Of a DNA stretch of 64,000 nucleotides, positions 53,272-60,888 are shown piece after piece. The stretch is from positions 1,860,001 through 1,924,000 of the forward strand of contig NC_011566.1 of the NCBI RefSeq assembly GCF_000014885.1. The letters run 5' to 3'. The stretch's first letter is position 1. Every line of letters starts with the position of its first letter. Under the pieces are notes generated by a model, which was not told where the DNA came from, ran no database searches, and worked only from the letters and a program-made list of their open reading frames with translations. The translations under genes were made by a program, and so were the position numbers. This DNA comes from Shewanella piezotolerans WP3 (lineage in GTDB: Bacteria; Pseudomonadota; Gammaproteobacteria; Enterobacterales; Shewanellaceae).

Positions 53272-53709
53272 ATGGCTGAACAAGAAGTCGATCAAGCTCA
53301 AGACCAAGAAGCATTAAGACAAGAGTGGATCAGAACGCAATTTCAAAAAGCGAACAAGTTTCTTGCTGAAAAAGGCATTATGCCAAATAAGGTTTATGCG
53401 GATGAAAGTCGCTACTTAGCGCCATTTGTCGCGATTTGGAAAATGGATTCTAAAAAGCCATCTAAGCAAACATTTTGGGTAATGTCAGGCGATTTACCTG
53501 CTGATTACGTTGATGTTAATGTCGCTGCAACCGCTCGTGATGCTATCCGTCATTTTTCTATGATGTGGCAAATGAAAGCGGAAAATATTCAGCGTTCAGG
53601 TTTGACTAAAGATCCTGCACAAGCTCAGTTTGCAGAGCTGCTTATCTCGCGTGCAGAAGGCTTATACAAAATGCAGGCTGATGATAAAATTTGGGGGCCT
53701 GCTGCGTAG
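53272..53709 (+). CDS. DUF4826-family protein
   Basis: 145 aa from MAEQEVDQAQ; AAGGA lies 8 nt upstream, whereas the ATG three codons earlier touches it. The region LAPFVAIWKMDSKKPSKQTFWVMSGDLPADYV and the following ATARDAIRHFSMMWQMKAE match my memory of DUF4826, a small family in Shewanella and relatives. No signal or membrane segment. Function unknown. Confidence 0.65.
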   Translation: MAEQEVDQAQDQEALRQEWIRTQFQKANKFLAEKGIMPNKVYADESRYLAPFVAIWKMDSKKPSKQTFWVMSGDLPADYVDVNVAATARDAIRHFSMMWQMKAENIQRSGLTKDPAQAQFAELLISRAEGLYKMQADDKIWGPAA

Positions 53710-53730
53710 TAGCAAACAGATTACAATACT

Positions 53731-53756
53731 AAAGGCACCGTTGAGGTGCCTTTTTT
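53731..53756 (+). terminator. Terminator after the DUF4826 gene
   Basis: AAAGGCACC pairs with GGTGCCTTT across a 5-nt loop, followed by T residues. Confidence 0.85.
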
Positions 53757-53973
53757 GATCCAATTGCACGAGTATTGGCTCGTTAGCTGTTCGCATATCA
53801 TGAGATATATCCTTAGCCGGGTTCGCAATATTGATCAAAGCGATGATTTACCAAAGTGACGGATTTACAACACTTTTAAAGCCCTGGAAATAACTGAATA
53901 ATGGAATAAACGGCTTGATAAAACGGACGCTGTTTCATCAACCACAGTAACTGGACAATAAGGAGGAGCCACC

Positions 53974-54843
53974 ATGGAGCATGTCAAAGTACATTACAAG
54001 AAGATCGATGCAGGAGCTGACTACCTGCAGCGACAAGCCGATCAGCTCAATCTCAATGATGAAAGATTTGCGCGTGATATTTGTGAGCCGACCTATCAGC
54101 AGTTGTTTTTTAGGCAAATAAATGCATATGGTATGTGTTCTCTTGCAATACGATTACAGCAACTGACCGGTGATAACTGCTACTTCGAACGGGCGATGGG
54201 CTATTTGGATCTTGCTGTCCATACCGCTGAGACCTTAATGCATGGCATGCTTAATCGCAGTGGGGAGCCCATCGTGGTGAGCCACCAAAGCCAGCAGCTG
54301 AGCTTGCCCTATTGGCAATTGAATAAATGGATTAGTTGGCTTGATTGGAGTCACTATCTTTGCCAAGCGATAGCCAGGCGCGCTTATAGTAGCGTTGAGC
54401 TGTTGATGCAGTTTACCCCGCAAATGGCCGCCGAATATACCTCTGAGCCAAGGGAGTATACCGCATTTTATGTTCGCTACTTGCAAGGTATGCTTGATCC
54501 TACTGCAGATCATGACGCCTTGCAGCAAGAGTTTACCGAGGTGCATGCCCGCGAGTTTCATTTAAGGTTTAGAGTGGCGCTGGCACCGTTTTACTGCCTA
54601 GCAAAAGAAGATGAAGCCGGCTTTGAAGCGGCCATGTTACGTGGCAGTAATATGCATCGTGCTTATGTGAGAAAATTGAGTAATAAGATGGATATGGACC
54701 CACTGGGCTTTTATCCACCGCAGCTAATGGCCGCCGCCAGTTTAGCTTATGACCGCCATGGCTGGACACTAAAACATAAAAGCGATTATTTACCAGAATG
54801 GTGGATTTATAACACGTTTGAAGCACCTGCAATGACTGATTAA
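53974..54843 (+). CDS. Uncharacterised helical protein, possibly Imm49-like
   Basis: 289 aa, all-helical, no signal peptide, and a strong AAGGAGGAGC ribosome site. It is rich in aromatics, with a C-terminal segment DPLGFYPPQLMAAASLAYDRHG and DYLPEWWI. These C-terminal features recall the immunity-49 family, but no toxin gene is nearby and I cannot confirm it. It stands alone between terminators. Confidence 0.6.
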   Translation: MEHVKVHYKKIDAGADYLQRQADQLNLNDERFARDICEPTYQQLFFRQINAYGMCSLAIRLQQLTGDNCYFERAMGYLDLAVHTAETLMHGMLNRSGEPIVVSHQSQQLSLPYWQLNKWISWLDWSHYLCQAIARRAYSSVELLMQFTPQMAAEYTSEPREYTAFYVRYLQGMLDPTADHDALQQEFTEVHAREFHLRFRVALAPFYCLAKEDEAGFEAAMLRGSNMHRAYVRKLSNKMDMDPLGFYPPQLMAAASLAYDRHGWTLKHKSDYLPEWWIYNTFEAPAMTD

Positions 54844-54870
54844 CTCGCGAGTTAAAAGCCGGCAGACATC

Positions 54871-54903
54871 AACAGCGCTATCGAAATAGAGCGCTGTTTA
54901 TTA
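54871..54903. terminator. Probable terminator between the 289-aa gene and roxA
   Basis: AACAGCGCT pairs with AGCGCTGTT across an AT-rich loop of about 8-9 nt. Confidence 0.65.
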
Positions 54904-54914
54904 ATTTTTTCGCA

Positions 54915-56045
54915 TTATTCACCGAGATAAAAGTAACCGCGGTTAAGTAATGTAAGTATGAACGCTTGGGTTTGTGGATTTTCGAGTAACAATGTCGCTT
55001 GTTGATTATCAAAATTAAAACAGGCTGCTAACTGCGCTATATCGGCTTTGATCGCCAATGGAAACTCAAATGCTTCACCATTGATAAATACCCGTGAAAC
55101 GGAGTCTTGCTCTAACATTAGTAGTTTCAAGCCTCCAATACGATACAGTAGGGCGCCTTGGCTAATATAATCCTCCATATCTTCTAGAGTATAAGGTTCA
55201 TCGGGCTCACAGATATCGAGTTCAAAGCGGTTCTGACTTAGCATGTTACCGAGTATTAGCTGAAAGCTTGCTGGATCTGATGCCAGTTCACTGACTAACT
55301 TTAACATCCCTTGTTGGTGACTTAGGCTAAGTTCACTTGGTTGTGCGGGCTCATCAGTAGATGTGAAGCGTTTAAGACCAGTATTGCTATCGATCAAGCC
55401 ATCGGCTATTTCACTGAATAACTCTTGCTGACTCGGGGCGCGAAAACCAATGGAGTAGCTCATCGCTGTGGTTAAGGTTTGCCCCTGATGAGGGTAGCCA
55501 GGTGGAATGTATAACATGTCTCCCTTTTCCAGGACCACGTCGATAATAGGTTCAAACCCTTCTATTAATGGTGTGGTTGGATCATTGTTTTTAGCAGCAT
55601 ATTGGCCTTTTTCACCGACAGTCCAATGTCGCTGACCTTCACCTTGAATAATAAACACATCATAGTTATCAATATGCGCACCGACGCCGCCATGCGGGGT
55701 AGCAAAAGAAGCCATTAAATCATCAAAACGCCAGTCGGGGATAAAGCGGAATGCGTCAATAAAATGTGCCGAATCAGGGTGCCAATGGTTGAGTGCCTGT
55801 ACTAATAATTGCCAGTGACTGTCGCCAAATTTATCGTAATCTTTAAAAGGTCCTTGGCAGATCTGCCAGTCATTGTCTTCGGTGACGACCACTCGAGAAG
55901 AGACTTCCTCTTCACACGCTAAACCCGCGAGTTCATCTGGACTGATGATCTCTTCAAAGTTAGGGAATGCATTTTTGATAAGTAACGGCTTTTTCTGCCA
56001 ATAGTCGGTAAGAAAAGCATTGGTGTCTAAGTTAAGACTGTACAT
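54915..56045 (-). CDS. roxA: Ribosomal oxygenase RoxA (YcfD), L16 arginine hydroxylase
   Basis: 376 aa from the ATG giving MYSLNLDTNAFL, which aligns with YcfD; a GTG four codons earlier is possible. A JmjC/cupin 2-oxoglutarate/Fe(II) oxygenase. Iron ligands are in VGAHIDNYDVF (His, Asp) and GYPHQGQT (His), and the start DYWQKKPLLIKNAFP is typical. It hydroxylates an arginine of ribosomal protein L16. It lies directly downstream of purB on the same strand, after purB's terminator. Confidence 0.93.
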   Translation of the reverse strand: MYSLNLDTNAFLTDYWQKKPLLIKNAFPNFEEIISPDELAGLACEEEVSSRVVVTEDNDWQICQGPFKDYDKFGDSHWQLLVQALNHWHPDSAHFIDAFRFIPDWRFDDLMASFATPHGGVGAHIDNYDVFIIQGEGQRHWTVGEKGQYAAKNNDPTTPLIEGFEPIIDVVLEKGDMLYIPPGYPHQGQTLTTAMSYSIGFRAPSQQELFSEIADGLIDSNTGLKRFTSTDEPAQPSELSLSHQQGMLKLVSELASDPASFQLILGNMLSQNRFELDICEPDEPYTLEDMEDYISQGALLYRIGGLKLLMLEQDSVSRVFINGEAFEFPLAIKADIAQLAACFNFDNQQATLLLENPQTQAFILTLLNRGYFYLGE

Positions 56046-56077
56046 GTTTGGCAGCACTCATAAAAAGGATAAAAATA

Positions 56078-56105
56078 AAGGCGATAAGCCTAAGCTTACC
56101 GCCTT
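56078..56105 (-). terminator. Terminator of purB
   Basis: On the minus strand AAGGCGGTAAGC pairs with GCTTATCGCCTT (one wobble pair), followed by TATTTTT. Confidence 0.78.
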
Positions 56106-56137
56106 ATTTATAACATTAGTAGTTTAACAACTAATGA

Positions 56138-57505
56138 TTAAAGCTCGTCAACAAAAGTTTCTGCACGGCCAATATAGTTAGCTGGTGTCATCTTCTTAAG
56201 TTCAACTTTCACATCTTCTGGTAGTTCTAGACCGTCAATAAAGACTGCTAGTTGCTCACCGTCGATACGCTTACCGCGTGTGAGCTCTTTAAGTTTCTCA
56301 TATGGCTTTTCAATGCCATAACGACGCATAACGGTTTGAACTGGTTCAGCCAGTACTTCCCAATTACCATCTAGCTCTTTGCGAAGTTGCTCTTCGTTCA
56401 CTTGTAGCTTACTGATCCCTTTTAATGTCGCTTGGTAAGCGATAAGAGAGTGAGCCATACCAACACCTAAGTTACGTAGAACGGTAGAGTCAGTTAAGTC
56501 ACGCTGCCAGCGAGATACAGGAAGCTTAGCGGCTAAGTGCTGCATCAGCGCGTTAGCAATACCTAAGTTACCTTCAGAGTTTTCAAAGTCGATTGGGTTA
56601 ACTTTATGTGGCATGGTTGAAGAACCAATTTCACCAGCAATAGTGCGCTGCTTAAAGTGACCCAGTGCAATATAACCCCAAATATCACGATCGAAATCGA
56701 TAAGGATGGTGTTGAAACGTGCTAACGCGTCGAATAGCTCCGCGATGTAATCGTGCGGTTCAATCTGAGTTGTGTAAGGGTTCCAGTTGATACCAAGACT
56801 AGTTACAAAGCGTTGTGAAAGGGCATGCCAGTCAACTTCTGGGTAAGCACTCAGGTGAGCATTGTAGTTACCTACAGCGCCGTTAATTTTACCCATGATT
56901 TTAACGTTTGAAACTTGAGTTAATTGACGCTCTAAACGAACTGCAACGTTCGCCATCTCTTTACCTAAAGTCGATGGAGAGGCTGGTTGACCATGTGTGC
57001 GAGACATCAATGGTACGGTTTTGTACTCTTTGGCCAAAGCCTTAATAGCATCAACAATTTTTTGGCAATATGGCACAACGACTTGATCACGTGCTTCAGT
57101 CAGCATTAACGCGTGAGAAAGGTTGTTGATGTCTTCAGAAGTACAAGCAAAGTGAACAAATTCATCAATAGCGACTAGCTCTGCGTTATCTGCAATGCGC
57201 TCTTTAATGAAATATTCAACCGCTTTAACGTCGTGGTTGGTTGTTGCTTCAATATCTTTAACGCGCTGGGCATCAGCTTCGCTAAAGTTATCTTTAATTT
57301 GGTCAAGCAAAGCAAGTGCTGCTTCACTAAAAGGTGGAACTTCTTCAATTTCTGGGCAGCTAGATAGCAGCTTTAGCCAGTTAATTTCGACTTGAACACG
57401 GTATTTGGTCAGGCCGTACTCGCTGAAAATCCCTCTTAATGAGGCGGTTTTACTACCATAACGACCGTCTACCGGAGAGATAGCAGTTAGTGCGGAAAGT
57501 TCCAT
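56138..57505 (-). CDS. purB: Adenylosuccinate lyase
   Basis: 455 aa. It acts twice in purine synthesis, splitting SAICAR and adenylosuccinate with release of fumarate. The family signature GSSTMPHKVNPIDFEN is at about 293-308, and the catalytic His in SRTHGQPASPST and CTSEDINN in the active site are intact. It is the last gene of the rluE-nudJ-mnmA-hflD-purB cluster, the same order as E. coli. Confidence 0.97.
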   Translation of the reverse strand: MELSALTAISPVDGRYGSKTASLRGIFSEYGLTKYRVQVEINWLKLLSSCPEIEEVPPFSEAALALLDQIKDNFSEADAQRVKDIEATTNHDVKAVEYFIKERIADNAELVAIDEFVHFACTSEDINNLSHALMLTEARDQVVVPYCQKIVDAIKALAKEYKTVPLMSRTHGQPASPSTLGKEMANVAVRLERQLTQVSNVKIMGKINGAVGNYNAHLSAYPEVDWHALSQRFVTSLGINWNPYTTQIEPHDYIAELFDALARFNTILIDFDRDIWGYIALGHFKQRTIAGEIGSSTMPHKVNPIDFENSEGNLGIANALMQHLAAKLPVSRWQRDLTDSTVLRNLGVGMAHSLIAYQATLKGISKLQVNEEQLRKELDGNWEVLAEPVQTVMRRYGIEKPYEKLKELTRGKRIDGEQLAVFIDGLELPEDVKVELKKMTPANYIGRAETFVDEL

Positions 57506-57534
57506 TAGAAGCTCCTTGATGAACTTGTCTTATA

Positions 57535-58152
57535 TTATAGGGTGAGGCTTTTCATAGCTGTGTCGACTATTGTTTTTCTAGCGAAGACAAGGTGCCTACG
57601 CTTGCCTCCTAATTGGCGCCATAACACTGCACTGCGCATGGCAGACAGTAACAGAGCGCGAATTTTTTGTTGGGTTTGAGTGCGTTTCAAAAACTCTGGG
57701 TTACCCGAAATTTGTAATTTGGGGCCAAGTTCACTGACGATGTCGCTGTATATACCGGCAAAGTTGGCAATAACTTGTTCGTCAGTAATTTCAAAGTGGC
57801 TAAGTTGGCGGTGGATCTGGTTGATCCGCTCTGACAACATCCCCATGGCATTAGCCGAGCGAGCGAGTTTACGCTCCAACGCTAAAATGCCCACTAAGTA
57901 GCGAGTCACTTCAACATCTTTTTGCTTACCGTCACCCAATTGGGCAACGATCATTTGATAGCCTTTTTTCAGCGCTTCTTTATCAGCGTAAACCTCTGAT
58001 GTTGAGTCTGGGTTAGTCACCAATACTGAATTTAAGCTTGCCGCGAGGGCATCTTTATCTGAATCGCCATGTCTTGCGATATACTGCACTTGGGCTACAG
58101 CTTGCAAAATGCCAGCAAAAGCCATTGTGCGTTCAAACAACTGATCGCTCAT
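57535..58152 (-). CDS. hflD: High frequency lysogenization protein HflD
   Basis: 205 aa, the usual length. An all-helical membrane-associated protein that binds the lambda CII activator in E. coli; its cellular role is not settled. ERTMAFAGILQAVAQVQYIARHG at the start and SAMRSAVLWRQLGGKR near the end are conserved. It lies 3 bp after mnmA and 29 bp before purB. Confidence 0.95.
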   Translation of the reverse strand: MSDQLFERTMAFAGILQAVAQVQYIARHGDSDKDALAASLNSVLVTNPDSTSEVYADKEALKKGYQMIVAQLGDGKQKDVEVTRYLVGILALERKLARSANAMGMLSERINQIHRQLSHFEITDEQVIANFAGIYSDIVSELGPKLQISGNPEFLKRTQTQQKIRALLLSAMRSAVLWRQLGGKRRHLVFARKTIVDTAMKSLTL

Positions 58153-58155
58153 GAA

Positions 58156-59271
58156 TTAGTCTCTTATTAGTACGTCGATGATCCCGCCACCAAGACAAAT
58201 TTCGCCGTCGTAAAAAACAGCTGATTGTCCGGGCGTTACCGCGGCAACCGCTTCATCAAATATCACTCGTATTTGATCGTCACTGTCATAGGTTACTGTA
58301 CATGGCACATCGTGTTGACGGTAACGTGTCTTAAGGGTGATTTTGGCGCCTTCAGCGGGACCTTTTCTATCGACCCAATGCAGTTGATTAGCCAGTAAAC
58401 CATTTGACATGAGGCGAGGGTGGTTACCACCTTGACCCACGACTAACACATTACGAACCAGATCCTTTTCAACCACATACCAAGGATCTTCGCTACTGTT
58501 CTTTAAACCACCAATACCTAAGCCTTTGCGCTGGCCTAAGGTGTGATACATCAAACCTTGATGTTGACCAATCACTTCACCTTCGCTGGTTTCGATGTTA
58601 CCCGGCTGAGCGGGTAAGAAGGTTGATAGGAAATCAGTAAACTTGCGTTCGCCAATAAAGCAGATGCCAGTGCTGTCTTTTTTATCGTGAGTGATGAGTC
58701 CCATCTCTTTAGCAATATCGCGTACTTCGCTTTTTTCTAGCTCGCCAACGGGGAACAGTGAGCGTGCAACTTGCTCGTGGCTAAGTGTGTATAAAAAGTA
58801 GCTTTGATCTTTATTACCATCAACACCACGCAGCATTTGGCTGGTGCCATCAATGTCGCGGCGGCGCACGTAGTGTCCCATCGCAATATAGTCAGCATCT
58901 AAAATCTCATCAGCAAACTCGAGAAAAGCTTTAAATTTAATCTCTTTGTTGCACATAATATCGGGATTTGGCGTTCGGCCCGCTTTGTATTCTGCAAGGA
59001 AATACTCGAACACATTGTCCCAGTACTCTGAGGCAAAGTTTACCGTATGCAGCTTAATACCAAGCTTATCGCACACAGCTTGTGCATCTTTTAGATCATC
59101 TGCCGCCGCACAATATTCATCCGTGTCATCCTCTTCCCAGTTCTTCATGAACAGGCCTTCTACTTGATAGCCCTGCTTCATTAGCAAGTAAGCAGATACA
59201 GATGAGTCAACACCACCGGACATGCCGACGATGACTTTTTTACCTAGATGGGTGGGGTCGATTGATGTCAT
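58156..59271 (-). CDS. mnmA: tRNA 2-thiouridylase MnmA
   Basis: 371 aa. It thiolates U34 of Lys, Glu and Gln tRNAs, so it would act on the tRNA-Lys (UUU) made by the array at 24.4 kb. The PP-loop VGMSGGVDSSVSAYLL (about 15-30), the catalytic Cys in PDIMCNKEIKF and the second in DSTGICFIGERKF are present. It lies 3 bp before hflD. Confidence 0.97.
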   Translation of the reverse strand: MTSIDPTHLGKKVIVGMSGGVDSSVSAYLLMKQGYQVEGLFMKNWEEDDTDEYCAAADDLKDAQAVCDKLGIKLHTVNFASEYWDNVFEYFLAEYKAGRTPNPDIMCNKEIKFKAFLEFADEILDADYIAMGHYVRRRDIDGTSQMLRGVDGNKDQSYFLYTLSHEQVARSLFPVGELEKSEVRDIAKEMGLITHDKKDSTGICFIGERKFTDFLSTFLPAQPGNIETSEGEVIGQHQGLMYHTLGQRKGLGIGGLKNSSEDPWYVVEKDLVRNVLVVGQGGNHPRLMSNGLLANQLHWVDRKGPAEGAKITLKTRYRQHDVPCTVTYDSDDQIRVIFDEAVAAVTPGQSAVFYDGEICLGGGIIDVLIRD

Positions 59272-59411
59272 AAATCCTAATAAAACCTTTGTGTTTGACG
59301 AGCGTTGCAGCCATATATCAGTTAAATATATGGGTTAAAAACCGAATTACAAGGGAGCCTAAAACTCACCTCTTTCTGCGGGGGCGTATTCTATCATGCA
59401 TTAGGGGACTG

Positions 59412-59470
59412 ATACCAATCAGTATCAGAAGTTGATCAACTTAGCGTGCTTTTAGCAAACGAATTAAAGC
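59412..59470. mobile_element. Family A repeat fragment overlapping the 3' end of nudJ
   Basis: Starts ATACCAATCAGTATCAG and follows the right arm of the copy at 25362 (read on the other strand) through TTGATC, GTGCTTTT and TTAAAGC for about 59 bp. The nudJ stop codon and its last codon fall inside this stretch. No left arm is present. Confidence 0.65.
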
Positions 59471-59916
59471 CATCGATCATTGAGTATTTCGAGCGGATAG
59501 CGCTTGTCGTTTCGATAATCCTCAATAGATTTGAGCACCAGTGGGCTTCGCAGCTGAGGTTTGAGGCTTGTTATCTCAGAAAATGTCAGCCACTTTGTGC
59601 TGTTAATTGCGGGATCTATTGGCTTAGAATTAAGGCAATTATCCAGTGAAGCGCAAAAGGTATAGCGCACAAAGGCCAGTTCATCAGTTGCTGTAAATTG
59701 ATAGATTGACACCAGTGCTTGCGGTTTTATTTCCAGGCCTGTTTCCTCTTTTACTTCTCGAATACATGCATCCACAATAGACTCATTGGCTTCAAGATGA
59801 CCTGCAGGCTGATTATATTTAATTTTGCCTTCAATCAACTCCTCGACCAGCAAGTATTTACCATTAGCCTCAATCACACAGGCGACAGTGGTGTTGGGTT
59901 TATAGCGTTCAGCCAT
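59464..59916 (-). CDS. nudJ: Nudix phosphohydrolase NudJ
   Basis: 150 aa from the ATG giving MAERYKPNTTVACV; a GTG three codons earlier is possible. It is a Nudix hydrolase acting on nucleoside di- and triphosphates and, in E. coli, HMP-PP. The Nudix box AGHLEANESIVDACIREVKEETGLEI (GX5EX7REUXEEXGU) is at about 40-63. The start overlaps rluE by 8 nt. The final residues lie in a repeat remnant (see 59412-59470), so the original C-terminus was probably altered. Confidence 0.93.
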   Translation of the reverse strand: MAERYKPNTTVACVIEANGKYLLVEELIEGKIKYNQPAGHLEANESIVDACIREVKEETGLEIKPQALVSIYQFTATDELAFVRYTFCASLDNCLNSKPIDPAINSTKWLTFSEITSLKPQLRSPLVLKSIEDYRNDKRYPLEILNDRWL

Positions 59917-60589
59917 TCTTACCACCCATATCTAGCTTTCGATACTGACCGTTAGGGAGATCGTCTAGACTCCATTGGCCTATTTTATAGCGGATTAATC
60001 TTAGCGTTGGAAACCCGATATTGGCGGTCATCCTTCTTACTTGACGGTTTCTGCCTTCACAAATCTCTATAGTGAGCCAAGTCGTTGGAATGTTTGCTCG
60101 CTCGCGAATAGGTGGGTTACGTGGCCACACAGCAGGATTGCTCATGATATTAACCTTGGCGGGTAAGGTTAAACCATCTTTCAATTCGACGCCTGTACGC
60201 AGCTTCTCGAGATCTGTTTCGCTGGGGGCGCCTTCGACTTGCACCCAATAGGTTTTAAAGGTTTTCTTTTTTGGTTCAGTAATTTGTGCCTGTAACTTTC
60301 CGTCATTAGTCAGTAGCAATAAACCTTCACTGTCTCGGTCTAATCTACCCGCTGCATAAACCTCTTGAATTGGAATAAAATCTTTGAGAGTTTTACGGCC
60401 CTGTTCATCAGTAAATTGACAAAGAACATCAAAGGGTTTGTTAAACAATACAATGATAGGGTCTTTAACCTCTTTAGGTTTACTCGCCACTCTAGATGGA
60501 CGCTGTGGCTTTTTCCTTGGTTTTGCAAAGAAACCATTGGATTTAGCAGGCTTTCTAGCTGGTTTTTTTTTCGAAAATGGCTGAGTCAC
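59909..60589 (-). CDS. rluE: 23S rRNA pseudouridine(2457) synthase RluE
   Basis: 226 aa. The RsuA/RluB/E/F family: the catalytic Asp is in AAGRLDRDSEGLLLLTNDG, and the C-terminus has EGRNRQVRRMTANIGFPTLRLIR. A Lys/Arg/Pro-rich N-terminal extension of about 40 residues precedes the core and probably binds rRNA. It overlaps nudJ. It is divergent from icd, as in E. coli. Confidence 0.94.
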   Translation of the reverse strand: MTQPFSKKKPARKPAKSNGFFAKPRKKPQRPSRVASKPKEVKDPIIVLFNKPFDVLCQFTDEQGRKTLKDFIPIQEVYAAGRLDRDSEGLLLLTNDGKLQAQITEPKKKTFKTYWVQVEGAPSETDLEKLRTGVELKDGLTLPAKVNIMSNPAVWPRNPPIRERANIPTTWLTIEICEGRNRQVRRMTANIGFPTLRLIRYKIGQWSLDDLPNGQYRKLDMGGKNG

Positions 60590-60888
60590 GCAAATTAACT
60601 TCTAAAAAAGGGGCTAATTTGTCTATTGTACTGCTCATTGGCCATTAGTGGAATTTGAATCTTGCGCGGAATGTTTTATGATGTCGGCCATAAAAGTGTG
60701 ATCCGCAACTAAATTTGAGTGTTAATGGGATCTTTATTAACCTCGCAGTGGTAAACAAAATAAAAAGTTATCGCACAGTGTTAGTGACGATAAATAATCG
60801 AAAGTGACTGAATTTTTTACCTTTTCATCATAAAAATAGACATAATTATTATAAAAAATCTTAAATTTAAAATAATGTAGGACGAAAA

